Assembly: GCF_001437075.1 (NCBI RefSeq)
Contig: NZ_JQBX01000012.1
Location: 1-64,000 of the forward strand
Direction: 5' to 3'
DNA length: 64,000 bases
Source of the DNA: Pediococcus stilesii
GTDB lineage: Bacteria > Bacillota > Bacilli > Lactobacillales > Lactobacillaceae
Below, in pieces: positions 19,430-28,743 of the stretch (positions are counted from its first letter, which is position 1; each line of letters opens with the position of its first letter). The notes beneath the pieces were generated by a model. The model made no database searches and was not told where the DNA came from. It saw only the letters and a list, made by a program, of their open reading frames with translations. The translations under genes were made by a program, and so were the position numbers.

Positions 19430-21214
19430 ATGCAAAATAACAGTGCGAATGATCCAGAATCAAACGTCACGATGCGTGAAATGTTTGGTTTTGTCTTCGG
19501 AAAAGTTTTAAAACGAAAAACGATTTTAATTGTTAACATTCTAGCTTTACTAGTGATTACCGGCCTTCAATTTGTAATGCCGCAAATCACCCAATTTATT
19601 ATTGATAAGGTGATTCCTTCTCAAAATATGAACTCGCTGGTTCTATCGATTGTGATCCTAATTCTTAGTGCAATCGTTTTAGGCCTGTTCACCTATTTTT
19701 CGACTTACTATATGAGTATTATGAGTCAAGAAGCCATTACCGATCTACGAAATGAGTTGTATGATTACACCTTACGACTCGACACTCATTTTTTTGAGTC
19801 CAGTAAAACGGGTGATCTAATGGTTCGGTTAACCAACGATATTAATAACTTACAAAATTTAATTTCCGCCAACATGTTATCAATGATTGGCAACCTCTTC
19901 ACTTTTGTCGGAGTTTATGTCTTTATCTTCATCGTCAATTGGCAGATGGCCGTCGCGGTCAGTTTCACTTTTCCTTTGATGTTTTTAATTTATCGTGTCT
20001 TTCGGACTCGAATTCGAAATGCCTTCCGTGCTGCCCGGCAATCGCAAGCTCAAATGTCAAATCAGATGCAAAATACTTTAACCGAAATTGCTTTAATTAA
20101 AAGTTATACCAGTGAGGAAGTTGAATCGGATCGATTTAACGATTATGCTCAACAAAATAAGCAAAATATGATTAACGCCAACCGCAATCAGGCCATTTTT
20201 TCGCCGCTGATTAATCTGGTTAACTACATTGGAACAGCAATCGTTTTACTTTTCGGAGCGTACTTTGTTATCAATCACCAATTAACCATTGGTGAATTAG
20301 TTGCCTACATTAGTTACGTTGCGATGCTTCAGGCTCCCATTCGTTCCTTTACGATGCTTCTTAACCAGCTCCAGCAATCACTCGTTTCATACGGCAGAAT
20401 CTTTGAAATCCTTGGCCTGACTCCTGCCATCACAAATCATGACAATGCGATTGATTTTACACCAATTAAAAAGGAGATTCGCTTTGATAAGGTTTCATTC
20501 GCTTACGACGTGGATCCGGGAGATAAATTGGAATCGGACGCTACTTTGCATGACGTTTCCTTTTCAATTCCATTTGGCAAAATGACCGCCCTAGTTGGCC
20601 ACTCTGGTTCTGGAAAAACAACGATCACAAAATTACTCGAGCGCCTATACGATATTCAAGATGGGAAAATTTTGTTTGATGATCGCCCTATTACGGATTT
20701 TAAAATTCACTCGCTCCGTGAACACATTGCATTAGTGTCACAAGATATCTTCATGATTGATGGTACAATCCGTGATAATATTGTCTATGGACGCCCAGGA
20801 GCTTCGGATGAAGATGTCTGGCGGGTGGCCGAAATGGCTGATATCGCTGATTTTATTCACGGCTTAAAGGATGGGCTCGATACCCAAATTGGTGAACGTG
20901 GAGTCAAACTTTCTGGCGGTCAAAAGCAACGAATATCAATCGCTCGTGCCTTAATTAAGGATGCGCCAATCGTTATTTTAGATGAGGCCACTGCTAACCT
21001 TGATAATGAGTCTGAAAAGTCAATTCAGCATGCTCTAGCTAAATTAATGCAGGAACGAACGTCACTTGTTATCGCTCACCGACTTTCCACAATTCACAAC
21101 GCCGATCAAATTATCGTTTTAGATGACGGTCGGGTCGTTGAACAAGGAACTCACGAAAGCCTCTTAAAGGAAAACGGTGACTACGCCAAATTATATAATG
21201 CTCAATTTGAATAA
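19430..21214 (+). CDS. ABC exporter half-transporter, multidrug/lipid type (BmrA/LmrA-like)
   Basis: The 594-residue protein fuses a six-helix type I exporter domain (about residues 35-310) to an ATPase with Walker A GHSGSGKTT, signature LSGGQKQR and Walker B IVILDEATAN. Such proteins work as homodimers or with a partner half; no second half is adjacent, so a homodimer is likely. The ATG at 19430 follows AGGGG; the GTG nine bases earlier overlaps that site. Substrates may be drugs, lipids or peptides. Confidence 0.88.
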   Translation: MQNNSANDPESNVTMREMFGFVFGKVLKRKTILIVNILALLVITGLQFVMPQITQFIIDKVIPSQNMNSLVLSIVILILSAIVLGLFTYFSTYYMSIMSQEAITDLRNELYDYTLRLDTHFFESSKTGDLMVRLTNDINNLQNLISANMLSMIGNLFTFVGVYVFIFIVNWQMAVAVSFTFPLMFLIYRVFRTRIRNAFRAARQSQAQMSNQMQNTLTEIALIKSYTSEEVESDRFNDYAQQNKQNMINANRNQAIFSPLINLVNYIGTAIVLLFGAYFVINHQLTIGELVAYISYVAMLQAPIRSFTMLLNQLQQSLVSYGRIFEILGLTPAITNHDNAIDFTPIKKEIRFDKVSFAYDVDPGDKLESDATLHDVSFSIPFGKMTALVGHSGSGKTTITKLLERLYDIQDGKILFDDRPITDFKIHSLREHIALVSQDIFMIDGTIRDNIVYGRPGASDEDVWRVAEMADIADFIHGLKDGLDTQIGERGVKLSGGQKQRISIARALIKDAPIVILDEATANLDNESEKSIQHALAKLMQERTSLVIAHRLSTIHNADQIIVLDDGRVVEQGTHESLLKENGDYAKLYNAQFE

Positions 21215-21239
21215 CTAATAAAGGAGAACCACTGTCGCT

Positions 21240-21824
21240 ATGGATTACAATATGCCTTTTTTTAATGAAATCATGCAAGACCCCGAAAATGCTGAATATA
21301 CTAGCAAAGGATGGCATCCGATTTATGAAGTTAACGCCCATGCTAAGATTTTAATTGTCGGTCAAGCTCCGGGGAAACGTGTTCAGGACACCGAAATTAT
21401 GTGGAATGATCCTAGCGGTGACCGTTTGCGGAATTGGATGGGGATTTCTCGCGACACTTTCTATAATTCCGGTGAAATTGCAGTTCTCCCAATGGATTTT
21501 TACTACCCTGGAAAGGCTAAAAGTGGTGACGTTCCCCCTCGTAAAGATGTCGCCGAACGCTGGCATCAACGCATGATTGATTTCATGCCCGACATTGAAC
21601 TGACAATTTTAATTGGTTCATACTCTCAAAAGCACTATTTAAATGTCCCTAAATCAGCTAAAATTACCGATTTAATTCGGAACTATTATGATTTTCTACC
21701 AAAGTATTTTCCAATTGTGCATCCCTCGCCACGCAACAATATCTGGTTGGCTAAGAATCCTTGGTTTGAACAGGATGTGGTACCGGAGCTGCAGAATCGT
21801 GTGCGGGAGATACTAACGAAATAA
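21240..21824 (+). CDS. Uracil-DNA glycosylase superfamily protein
   Basis: The 194-residue protein carries the superfamily motifs ILIVGQAPGKRVQDT near residue 37 (motif 1, GQAPG) and VHPSPRNN near residue 160 (motif 2, HPSPRN). It probably binds and perhaps excises damaged bases. The subfamily is not certain, because motif 1 lacks the GQDPY of family 1. It starts 25 bases after the ABC exporter, so both may share a transcript. Confidence 0.78.
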   Translation: MDYNMPFFNEIMQDPENAEYTSKGWHPIYEVNAHAKILIVGQAPGKRVQDTEIMWNDPSGDRLRNWMGISRDTFYNSGEIAVLPMDFYYPGKAKSGDVPPRKDVAERWHQRMIDFMPDIELTILIGSYSQKHYLNVPKSAKITDLIRNYYDFLPKYFPIVHPSPRNNIWLAKNPWFEQDVVPELQNRVREILTK

Positions 21825-21837
21825 AATTTCATACACT

Positions 21838-21880
21838 AAAAGATCCCTATTTCAAATTTTTCAGAAATGGGGATCTTTTA
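21838..21880. terminator. Bidirectional terminator
   Basis: Arms AAAAGATCCCTATTTC and GAAATGGGGATCTTTT flank a ten-base loop, with T or A runs on both sides. It ends the exporter/UDG unit and, on the other strand, the frameshifted gene. Confidence 0.85.
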
Positions 21881-21891
21881 ATTATCAATTT

Positions 21892-22403
21892 TTACCAAAT
21901 CACATCATCAACATCAGGTTCTTCAGCGCCAGGTGTCTCTTTTTTCCCAATCACAATACTTTCATATAACAACTGGTTAAAGTCTTCTTCCATGATCGAC
22001 TGATGAAGCTTCTTAAATTCATCCGGAGTTATCCATTCTTGACGATTCCGATCCGTAATCATTCCACCGACATGCGTTGCGACATAATATGTCATGTTGT
22101 AAAACGCCTTTTGATTATACGGTAATTCTTCAATAAAATCAGTGATGACCAGTAGTTCCGGTCGATCCTGCATTTTTTTACATTTATCATTACAGGATCC
22201 CATCCTTTATGTGTGTCCTTCCATTTTTCATTGAAATCCGTAGGTAATATACCTAATCCAATGTCTAATTCTTTCCTGAAGCTTTCTCCATCCCCAAAAT
22301 GATTAAACCACGGATTTTTGCCAGGCACCCCCCAGATTTGTTTTCCTAGTTTTTCGTATGTGATATTAATATTATTAATTTTCAACCTAATGTATGCTTT
22401 CAT
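21892..22403 (-). pseudogene. Hypothetical protein gene interrupted by a one-base frameshift in a homopolymer
   Basis: Two overlapping reading frames (22092-22403 and 21892-22203) join into one protein of about 170 residues if one A is added to the run of seven A (minus strand) at 22173-22179. The fused frame reads GWDPVMINVKK then MQDRPELLVITDF. Both halves look like normal protein: MKAYIRLKINNINITYEK opens the first, and an acidic tail PGAEEPDVDDVIW ends the second. No family is recognised. The cause may be mutation, slippage during translation or a sequencing error. A cre-like TGGAAGCGATTTCT lies upstream at 22433-22446. Confidence 0.65.
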
Positions 22404-22509
22404 TTTTTATTCCCCGATGATTACCCTTTTTAAGAAATCGCTTCCAATTAATATAATACTCCTAAAATGTTAATGTACATAAATATTTATTTTGATCGAC
22501 CATATAAAA

Positions 22510-22543
22510 TAAAAAACATTTGATAGCTTTCACCATCAAATGT
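22510..22543 (-). terminator. Terminator after the IIA-Glc gene
   Basis: On the minus strand, arms ACATTTGATGG and CTATCAAATGT enclose a short loop and are followed by TTTTTTATTTT. Confidence 0.8.
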
Positions 22544-22552
22544 CCATCTTTT

Positions 22553-23023
22553 CTACTTAATCGTTAACTCCACCGCCGGATATCCAACAATCGCGTTAAT
22601 CCCAGTGATAATCAATCCATCTAAAACCGTACTTGAATTCGGAATCGTTATCACCACGGTGGGTTGCTTTCCAGCTTCGATAACTTGACCGATATTCCAA
22701 AAAGCCACTTCATCGCCTGCTTCTACTCGATCACCGATGCGCACCCCTACTGTAAAAGGTGTCCCATTTAAATCAGCCGTGTCTAATCCGAGATGAACCG
22801 CTACTTCCAATCCACCATCGGTTTGGAACGTAATTGATTCTTTAGCATCCGAAATCTTAACGACTTTACCGGTAACCGGGGCCACAACAGGACCACTAGC
22901 TGGTTCAATTCCGATCCCATCTCCAGCTCTTTTTTCTGAAAAATAGTGATCGCGCACTTGATTAATTGGCATCAGTTCACCGCTAACTGGGGCCAACAAA
23001 ATGATTTTATTTTCTGAATTCAT
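22553..23023 (-). CDS. Stand-alone PTS IIA-Glc-like protein
   Basis: The 156-residue protein has the IIA-Glc fold pattern: LLAPVSGELMPI, GDGIGIEPASGPVVAPVTGKV and the phosphorylated histidine in VAVHLGLDTADLNG (His77). The other conserved histidine of the family, 15 residues earlier (His75 in E. coli Crr), is a glutamate here (Glu62). His75 helps pass phosphate on, so this protein may serve regulation more than sugar phosphorylation. No IIB or IIC partner is adjacent. The start at 23023 follows GGAGGA; an ATG six bases earlier abuts that site. Confidence 0.85.
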   Translation of the reverse strand: MNSENKIILLAPVSGELMPINQVRDHYFSEKRAGDGIGIEPASGPVVAPVTGKVVKISDAKESITFQTDGGLEVAVHLGLDTADLNGTPFTVGVRIGDRVEAGDEVAFWNIGQVIEAGKQPTVVITIPNSSTVLDGLIITGINAIVGYPAVELTIK

Positions 23024-23090
23024 GATCATTCCTCCACAATTTAGAAGATTCTGATCATATCGTACTCGCTTACTTCAGCAATCTCAATCA

Positions 23091-24239
23091 TTAGCCTTCT
23101 GCATCCGGCCAAACATCTTGGGCAATGTGTTTAACCAAATTCAACTTGGCCCATTGTTCATCTTCGGTTAATTTATTTCCTTCCTCGGTTGAAGCAAAAC
23201 CGCACTGGGTCGACAGCGCCAAATTTTCAAGTGGTACGTACTGACTAGCTTCCTTAATCCGACTTTCGATAGCACCGACGCTTTCAAGCTCCGGTGTCTT
23301 GGAGGTGATTAATCCAAGTACCAAACGCTTATCTGGATCATTATTCCAAATTTTGGCAATTGGCTCTAAGATGCCTGAACGGTCATTATCGTACTCCAAG
23401 AATAGTCCATCATAATTTAATTGTCCTAAATATTCCGCAATTACGTCATACCCGCCTTCAAATAAATACGTTGATTTAAAATTACCCCGACAAATATGAG
23501 TGGTAACCGCTAAATCATCAGGCAGATCTTTCAAAATTCGATTAATAACTTGGACGTTTGATTGAGCAAATCCCTCAAATTTTTGATGTTCACTCGGATT
23601 TTCTTTTGTTCGGTTTAATTGGCTAATCAAGAATGCCCAGGTCGTATCATCAAGCTGAATATATCGACAGCCTAGGTCGTAAAAATGTAGAATCGTTTCG
23701 CGATATGCTTTCACTACGTCACTTAAATACTCATCCCAAGTTTGATAGTATTCAGACCAACGATCACTGCGATTGTCTCTAAAAAGCATTGTTGGTGATG
23801 GGATTGTTTGTTTTGCCAGAACACCAGTTGGGACCAATGAGTTTAAAAATTCAAAACTCTCAAAAAAAGGATGGTTTGGATTAAAAGCAATTTTCCCAAT
23901 TAATTCCACGTTATCCGTTCTTGTTTGATCGCCATGAAATTGATAACTTTTTTGAAAATCATAGTTTTCCACACCATTTAATCCCCATAAAAAGTCTAAG
24001 TGCCACCAGCTCCGATTAAATTCGCCATCCGTAACGGCTTTCAAACCCAACTGAATTTGCTTTTCCACAATTCGTTTTGTCTCAGTGTGCTGAATTTGCT
24101 TTAATTCTTCGTCATTAATTTTATGTTCTTGATAGTCCTGATGCGCTTTTTTCAAAGTGTCTGTCCGTAATAGACTTCCGACAACATCGTAACGAAATGG
24201 AATTTGGTTAGTTTTAGTTAAAGTTTTTGTATTTGACAT
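23091..24239 (-). CDS. MetE C-terminal-like methyltransferase (YxjG/YxjH family)
   Basis: The 382-residue protein corresponds to the catalytic C-terminal half of cobalamin-independent methionine synthase. Zinc-ligand candidates are H and C in VTTHICRGNF, a glutamate in GLFLEYDND and C in ALSTQCGFAST. In Bacillus, YxjG and YxjH sit under methionine control and are thought to recycle methyl groups or homocysteine without the full MetE. Here the gene is last in a unit metN-metI-metQ behind a methionine T-box, which supports a role in methionine supply. AGGAGG precedes the ATG. Confidence 0.85.
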   Translation of the reverse strand: MSNTKTLTKTNQIPFRYDVVGSLLRTDTLKKAHQDYQEHKINDEELKQIQHTETKRIVEKQIQLGLKAVTDGEFNRSWWHLDFLWGLNGVENYDFQKSYQFHGDQTRTDNVELIGKIAFNPNHPFFESFEFLNSLVPTGVLAKQTIPSPTMLFRDNRSDRWSEYYQTWDEYLSDVVKAYRETILHFYDLGCRYIQLDDTTWAFLISQLNRTKENPSEHQKFEGFAQSNVQVINRILKDLPDDLAVTTHICRGNFKSTYLFEGGYDVIAEYLGQLNYDGLFLEYDNDRSGILEPIAKIWNNDPDKRLVLGLITSKTPELESVGAIESRIKEASQYVPLENLALSTQCGFASTEEGNKLTEDEQWAKLNLVKHIAQDVWPDAEG

Positions 24240-24251
24240 AAGAATGTCCTC

Positions 24252-25121
24252 CTAATTTAAATATGAAATTGGTTTTTGTACTTCGATTTTTGTACCATAG
24301 TATTTTTGCTTGATATACTTTTGAATATCCTTCTGGTGATAAAGTTTAACTAGTTTCTTTATGCTTTTACTATTCTTATTTTTCGCTGAAGTTGCGATAA
24401 CGTTAACATTGTTTTTTGTACTTTGATCAACTTTTTCATGGTAAATTGAGTCTGTTAAAACATGTAATCCGCCCTCTAATGCGATTGTGTTTGAAATTAA
24501 AACGGCATCAATCTGGTTTAAAATTCGTGGTCCTGTATGGTCATCAATCGTCTTAAATTTAAATTGTTTGGGGTTGCTAACAATATCCGAAACACCACTT
24601 AAAGCACTGAAATTCTTCTTTAACTTAATTAATTTCGCCTCCTGTAGCAAGAGCAATCCCCTTGATTCATCTGCTGCATCATTTGCTAACGCGATTGTGG
24701 CTCCCTCCGGAATATCTTTGACGTTCGAATACTTTTTAGAGTAGATTCCCATGGGTTCCAAATATGTCGTTCCTACTGCGGTTAATTTTCCTTTTGGATT
24801 TTGCTTATTATAAGCTCCTAAATACGTCCAAGATTGAAAAGCATTTGCATCTACCGTTCCCTGCGAGGTTGCTTTATTCATTTGAACTCCATCCGTAATT
24901 TCTTTAACTGTTATTTTTAAACCGGCCTTCTTAGCAGCATTACTTTTGGCAATGTAACGCCAGATATCATAATCTGAACCTTCCGAAACGATGCTAATGC
25001 TTGACTTAGCACTACTATGTACCCGTAATCCACTACTTAAATAGTGAATTCCAATTGTTAAAACTACTGATGCTAGTAGAGTTCCGGCAATCCATGCCAC
25101 ACTTCTCGCGGTTTTCCACAT
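24252..25121 (-). CDS. metQ: Methionine ABC transporter substrate-binding protein, membrane-anchored
   Basis: The 289-residue NlpA/MetQ-family protein has a ligand domain with SEGSDYDIWRYIAKSNAAKKAGLKI and TYLEPMGIYSKKY. The N-terminus has one hydrophobic segment (SVAWIAGTLLASVVLTIGIH) but no lipobox cysteine, so it is probably held by an uncleaved anchor rather than by lipidation, unlike most Gram-positive MetQ proteins. It lies 11 bases after metI. It captures methionine for MetNI. Confidence 0.88.
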   Translation of the reverse strand: MWKTARSVAWIAGTLLASVVLTIGIHYLSSGLRVHSSAKSSISIVSEGSDYDIWRYIAKSNAAKKAGLKITVKEITDGVQMNKATSQGTVDANAFQSWTYLGAYNKQNPKGKLTAVGTTYLEPMGIYSKKYSNVKDIPEGATIALANDAADESRGLLLLQEAKLIKLKKNFSALSGVSDIVSNPKQFKFKTIDDHTGPRILNQIDAVLISNTIALEGGLHVLTDSIYHEKVDQSTKNNVNVIATSAKNKNSKSIKKLVKLYHQKDIQKYIKQKYYGTKIEVQKPISYLN

Positions 25122-25132
25122 CCCATCACCTC

Positions 25133-25804
25133 CTAAAATTGCTTAAATTTTTGAGCAAGTTGATCTCCAATAATTTGAAATGTGAAGATTAACGCTAAAA
25201 TAATCATCATGGCCACAATTGTTACATCATTTTCAAATCGAGCATATCCAATTGTAATCGCCACATCACCTAAGCCACCCGATCCAATTGCGCCAGCAAC
25301 CGTAGTCAATCCAACTAAACTTATTAGCGTAAACGTCGAAACTCGAATGATATCTGAAAGGCCTTCGCGTAAATAAACTGAAAAAATAATTTCAATCGGG
25401 CTCGATCCCATTGCCTGAGCCGCTTCGATCACTCCCGGATCAATTTCTAATAGCGCATTTTGAACCTGTCGGGCATAGAAGGGAAAGATTCCAAAGATCA
25501 ATGGAACAATTGCAGCGGTCGTTCCGACAGTTGTGCCAATCAAGTACTGGGTTAACGGTGCAATCACTGCCAATAAAATGATAAATGGTACCGATCGTAA
25601 AATATTAACCACTTTGTCCGTAAAAGAATAAATAATTCGGTCTTCTAAAATGCCGTTGGGCTGCGTAATAATCAATACTAAACCAATTCCAAGCCCTAGA
25701 ATTCCGGCAATGATGGCCGACGTGATCGTCATGTACAAAGTTGCCCACGTCGCATCAATCAACTGCTGTTTCATGTTAACGACGTTCGGTATTAAATTCA
25801 CCAT
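25133..25804 (-). CDS. metI: Methionine ABC transporter permease
   Basis: The 223-residue permease has about five membrane helices and the MetI coupling motif region EAAQAMGSSPIEIIFSVYLREGL near residue 140. It overlaps the end of metN by seven bases, consistent with translational coupling. Confidence 0.93.
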   Translation of the reverse strand: MVNLIPNVVNMKQQLIDATWATLYMTITSAIIAGILGLGIGLVLIITQPNGILEDRIIYSFTDKVVNILRSVPFIILLAVIAPLTQYLIGTTVGTTAAIVPLIFGIFPFYARQVQNALLEIDPGVIEAAQAMGSSPIEIIFSVYLREGLSDIIRVSTFTLISLVGLTTVAGAIGSGGLGDVAITIGYARFENDVTIVAMMIILALIFTFQIIGDQLAQKFKQF

Positions 25805-26871
25805 TGTTCTTCATCCCCCTTTATCTGATCCAAGTTAATCGGTACAACTTCGACACCATTTCTCTCCAAAATTTCAACCGATTCATCCAAAGCTTCCGTT
25901 GCTCCGGTAAAAATGGTAATCATGTAACCGATACTTGTTCCATCGATTTGATCAACATTTGCATACAGGATGTTAGCATCAACGTGATAATCTCGCGCCA
26001 GTTCTGAAATCAGACTCTGCTTAGATGACCCACCAATAAAATTCAATTGAACTAAACGCTGATTTCCTCCTAAGCTGTTAACTTGTGTATCCCATTTAAT
26101 TTGTAGTAAAGCTTTCTTCACATTGGTCGACGTATCAACGAAGTCCCGCGTCAATTCCTTTTTAGGTTTTGTAAAAATATCTTTCACTGACCCTCGTTCA
26201 ATAATTTCTCCATCTTCAATCACTGCCACGTTATGACAAATCGATTTAATGACGTTCATTTCGTGGGTAATTAATACGATGGTCAACCCCAACTCGTGAT
26301 TCAACCGCCGTAGTAATTTTAAGATCGATTCCGTTGTTTTAGGATCTAGTGCGCTAGTCGCTTCATCGGAAATTAAGATATCCGGCTGACTGGCAAGTGC
26401 TCTGGCAATTGCAACCCTTTGTTTTTGACCACCGGAAAGCTGCTCTGGATAAGCACCGGCAAACTCATTTAAACCCACCAGTTCGAGCAAGCGTTGAACT
26501 CGTTTTTGGCGTTCGACTTTACTGATTTTTTCGTGCAATAAAGGGTACTCTACGTTATTAAACACCGTTCGCGAATTCATTAAATTGAAATGTTGAAAAA
26601 TCATTCCGATTTTTTTTCGAACTGTTCGTAATTTTTTCGATGGAAGTGTTAACAAATTCGTTCCGTCCACGATTACTTTCCCCACTGTGGGTCGTTGCAA
26701 AAGGTTAATCACCCTGACCAATGTGCTTTTTCCGGCCCCGGAGTACCCAATAATTCCATAAATGTCACCTCGATCAATTCGTAAATTAATATCATTAACT
26801 GCTTTCAATTGCTGCTTTTCTTTGTTAAAAACAACCGAAATGTTTTGTAAATCAATAATCGATTCTGTCAT
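25798..26871 (-). CDS. metN: Methionine ABC transporter ATP-binding protein with C-terminal NIL domain
   Basis: The 357-residue ATPase has Walker A GYSGAGKST, signature LSGGQKQR and Walker B ILISDEATSALDP. A C-terminal NIL (ACT-like) domain follows from about residue 275, the site where methionine inhibits transport in E. coli MetN. The ATG at 26871 follows GGGGAG; a TTG 15 bases earlier overlaps that site. It is the first gene behind the T-box leader. Confidence 0.94.
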   Translation of the reverse strand: MTESIIDLQNISVVFNKEKQQLKAVNDINLRIDRGDIYGIIGYSGAGKSTLVRVINLLQRPTVGKVIVDGTNLLTLPSKKLRTVRKKIGMIFQHFNLMNSRTVFNNVEYPLLHEKISKVERQKRVQRLLELVGLNEFAGAYPEQLSGGQKQRVAIARALASQPDILISDEATSALDPKTTESILKLLRRLNHELGLTIVLITHEMNVIKSICHNVAVIEDGEIIERGSVKDIFTKPKKELTRDFVDTSTNVKKALLQIKWDTQVNSLGGNQRLVQLNFIGGSSKQSLISELARDYHVDANILYANVDQIDGTSIGYMITIFTGATEALDESVEILERNGVEVVPINLDQIKGDEEQW

Positions 26872-26892
26872 TGGCCTTCTCCCCAACTTCTA

Positions 26893-27195
26893 ATAAAAAA
26901 CGCGTTCATCCTCTAGTTGCTATACACAACTAGAGGACGAACGCGTTCGCGGTACCACCTCATATTCATCCATTTTGCATGGACCTCTTCCAATACCCAA
27001 TGCTAGCGATACCTGGCAATATAACGGTTGCACCCGTTCAACTGGCGTTAACCAATTAACTTCTCAGAGCTCATCTTCATCATTTTTCAAAACATCCCTT
27101 CGCACCAACCGGGACTCTCTGATCGATCTAATCCATGACTACTCTTCTCTTCTACGTTTTAACTTTATTAGATTTAAATTAAATGTTGATTAGAG
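26893..27195 (-). promoter_or_regulatory. T-box leader, probably methionine-specific, upstream of metNIQ
   Basis: On the minus strand the T-box core GGTGGTACCGCG lies at 26948-26959, followed by a long terminator (26899-26947, arms AACGCGTT...CTCTAGTTG) ending in T6. Upstream, stem I covers roughly 27050-27160, with candidate ATG specifier codons followed by A near 27075-27090. Uncharged tRNA-Met would bind and stop termination. Downstream genes are methionine uptake and a MetE-like enzyme, which supports the assignment. This explains most of the gene-free stretch 26872-27247; no real gene is seen in it. Confidence 0.85.
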
Positions 27196-27247
27196 TATAC
27201 AAACCACCAGATCACTTTGTCAAGCCTTTATTTTTAGATTATTTTAG

Positions 27248-27284
27248 AAAAACATGCGGTAATCATTCATTGCCGCATGTTTTT
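27248..27284. terminator. Bidirectional terminator between the Met T-box and nox
   Basis: Arms AAAAACATGCGG and CCGCATGTTTTT flank a short loop, with a T run on each strand. On the minus strand it ends the nox transcript after the repeat element at 27301-27414. Confidence 0.8.
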
Positions 27285-27300
27285 CAATTTCTTAATTAAG

Positions 27301-27414
27301 CTCCAGAAGTCATCGGTTTGTGGCTAGCTACGTCCGTCACAACGCCTTGCTTCGCAGTTCATTGCGCCAAACTAAGCTATTCCTCGAACCCAGCCCATCT
27401 TTCTACACATCCTA
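27301..27414 (-). repeat. Structured intergenic repeat, copy A (3' of nox)
   Basis: Read on the minus strand it begins GGATGTGTAGAAAG, overlapping the nox stop, and contains arms GGTTCGAGGAATAGC and GCTAGCCACAAACC. It shares order and motifs with copies at 50703, 55636 and 57044, but the central hairpin differs. Arm changes relative to the other copies keep the pairing. Confidence 0.6.
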
Positions 27415-28743
27415 TTTTTTTGCCACTGCCGCCATTGCTAGTGCATTGACGTAGTTTAACGGTTGATCGTAATTAGGTTGGAAGAACATGTCAACCATTG
27501 ATAAATCATCAATGGTCATTTTATTTTGAATTGCTAACGAAATAACATTTGCTGACTGTGCGCAATCGTATTCGCTATAGAATGCTCCACCGAGAACCAC
27601 CCTTGTTTCTGGATCCCAAACCAACCGCATTAAAATTGGGGTCGTCGAAAGCATAAATTCTGGACGATAATCTTGTTCTAGGGTAATCGAATCGACCTTG
27701 ACGCCACGGGCTTCGGCGCCTCCCACCGTTAAACCAGAACTAGCCATTGTTTTACCAAAAAGTGCTACGGCCGAACTAGCTTGCGTTCCAAGATATTTAA
27801 CCGTTGGTTTTTCGATGTTATGTCCAACCAAGATTCCTTGGCGTACAGCGTTAGTTGCCAATGGGATATAATCGTCTTTTCCAGTTGGATTGTAATGGAC
27901 TACGGAAGAATCCCCAGCCGCAAAGATATCAGGGTTTGAAGTTTGCATATACTCATCTGTGATGATCGCACCATTTCTTAGCATATCAACTTTGCCCTTC
28001 AATAATTCGGTATGTGGCCGGAATCCTACACATAAAATCGCGTAGTCTGCCGTATAACTTCCCTTATCAGTTTTAACGGTAATTTGATCCTCGCCACTGA
28101 ATCCTTGAACCATCTCACTCATTGCCAACTTTACGCCATGATCAGTATAATCTTTGGCCACTCTATCAGAGATTTCAGGATCAAAATTCTTTGATAAAAC
28201 GCCCGGCAAACCGTCAATTAATGTTACTTCACGTCCGGTTAGAGCGTATTGTTCAGCCAGTTCCGCACCGATGTATCCTGCACCAATTACGATAACTGAT
28301 TTTACGTCATCATCAATCCGTTTTAGTTCTGATGCATCACTCCAGTTTTTGCACAACTTAATTCGCTTATTATCAATCCCATCAATTGGTGGAATCACTG
28401 GTGCTGATCCAGTTGTCATCACCAGTTTGTCATATGTATCTGTTGTAATTTCGCCTGTTTTTAAATCTTTGACTTCCAATTCCTTATTATCCGTGTCGAT
28501 ATTTAAAACGTCATGTTCCATCTTCATAACTGCACCTAATTTTGTCAGTGCTTCAGGTGATGAATAAAACATCTTCTTTGGGTCTGAAACATGGTTTCCA
28601 ACCCAAAGTGCAATTCCACAAGATAGGAATGATAGATTATTATTACGTTCATAGACTGTTACTTCGTAATCGGGGTGCTCAGTTAAAATCTGTTGCGCGG
28701 CAAAGGTTCCCGCATGGGTACAACCAACAATTGCAATTTTCAT
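27412..28743 (-). CDS. nox: NADH oxidase, H2O-forming type
   Basis: The 443-residue flavoprotein has an N-terminal FAD motif (IAIVGCTHAGTFAA), the redox-active cysteine in SFLSCGIAL (Cys42), an NAD motif VIVIGAGYIGAELAEQY near residue 153 and FAAGDSS near residue 275. It reduces oxygen to water with NADH and so regenerates NAD in lactic acid bacteria; CoA-disulfide reductase is the closest alternative in the family. A cre-like TGAAAGCGGTTAAT lies 35-48 bases upstream (28778-28791), suggesting carbon control. Confidence 0.92.
   Translation of the reverse strand: MKIAIVGCTHAGTFAAQQILTEHPDYEVTVYERNNNLSFLSCGIALWVGNHVSDPKKMFYSSPEALTKLGAVMKMEHDVLNIDTDNKELEVKDLKTGEITTDTYDKLVMTTGSAPVIPPIDGIDNKRIKLCKNWSDASELKRIDDDVKSVIVIGAGYIGAELAEQYALTGREVTLIDGLPGVLSKNFDPEISDRVAKDYTDHGVKLAMSEMVQGFSGEDQITVKTDKGSYTADYAILCVGFRPHTELLKGKVDMLRNGAIITDEYMQTSNPDIFAAGDSSVVHYNPTGKDDYIPLATNAVRQGILVGHNIEKPTVKYLGTQASSAVALFGKTMASSGLTVGGAEARGVKVDSITLEQDYRPEFMLSTTPILMRLVWDPETRVVLGGAFYSEYDCAQSANVISLAIQNKMTIDDLSMVDMFFQPNYDQPLNYVNALAMAAVAKK

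Noticed and set aside
26975-27193. Open frame of 72 codons on the plus strand
   Set aside because: It lies entirely inside the minus-strand methionine T-box leader and has no ribosome site.
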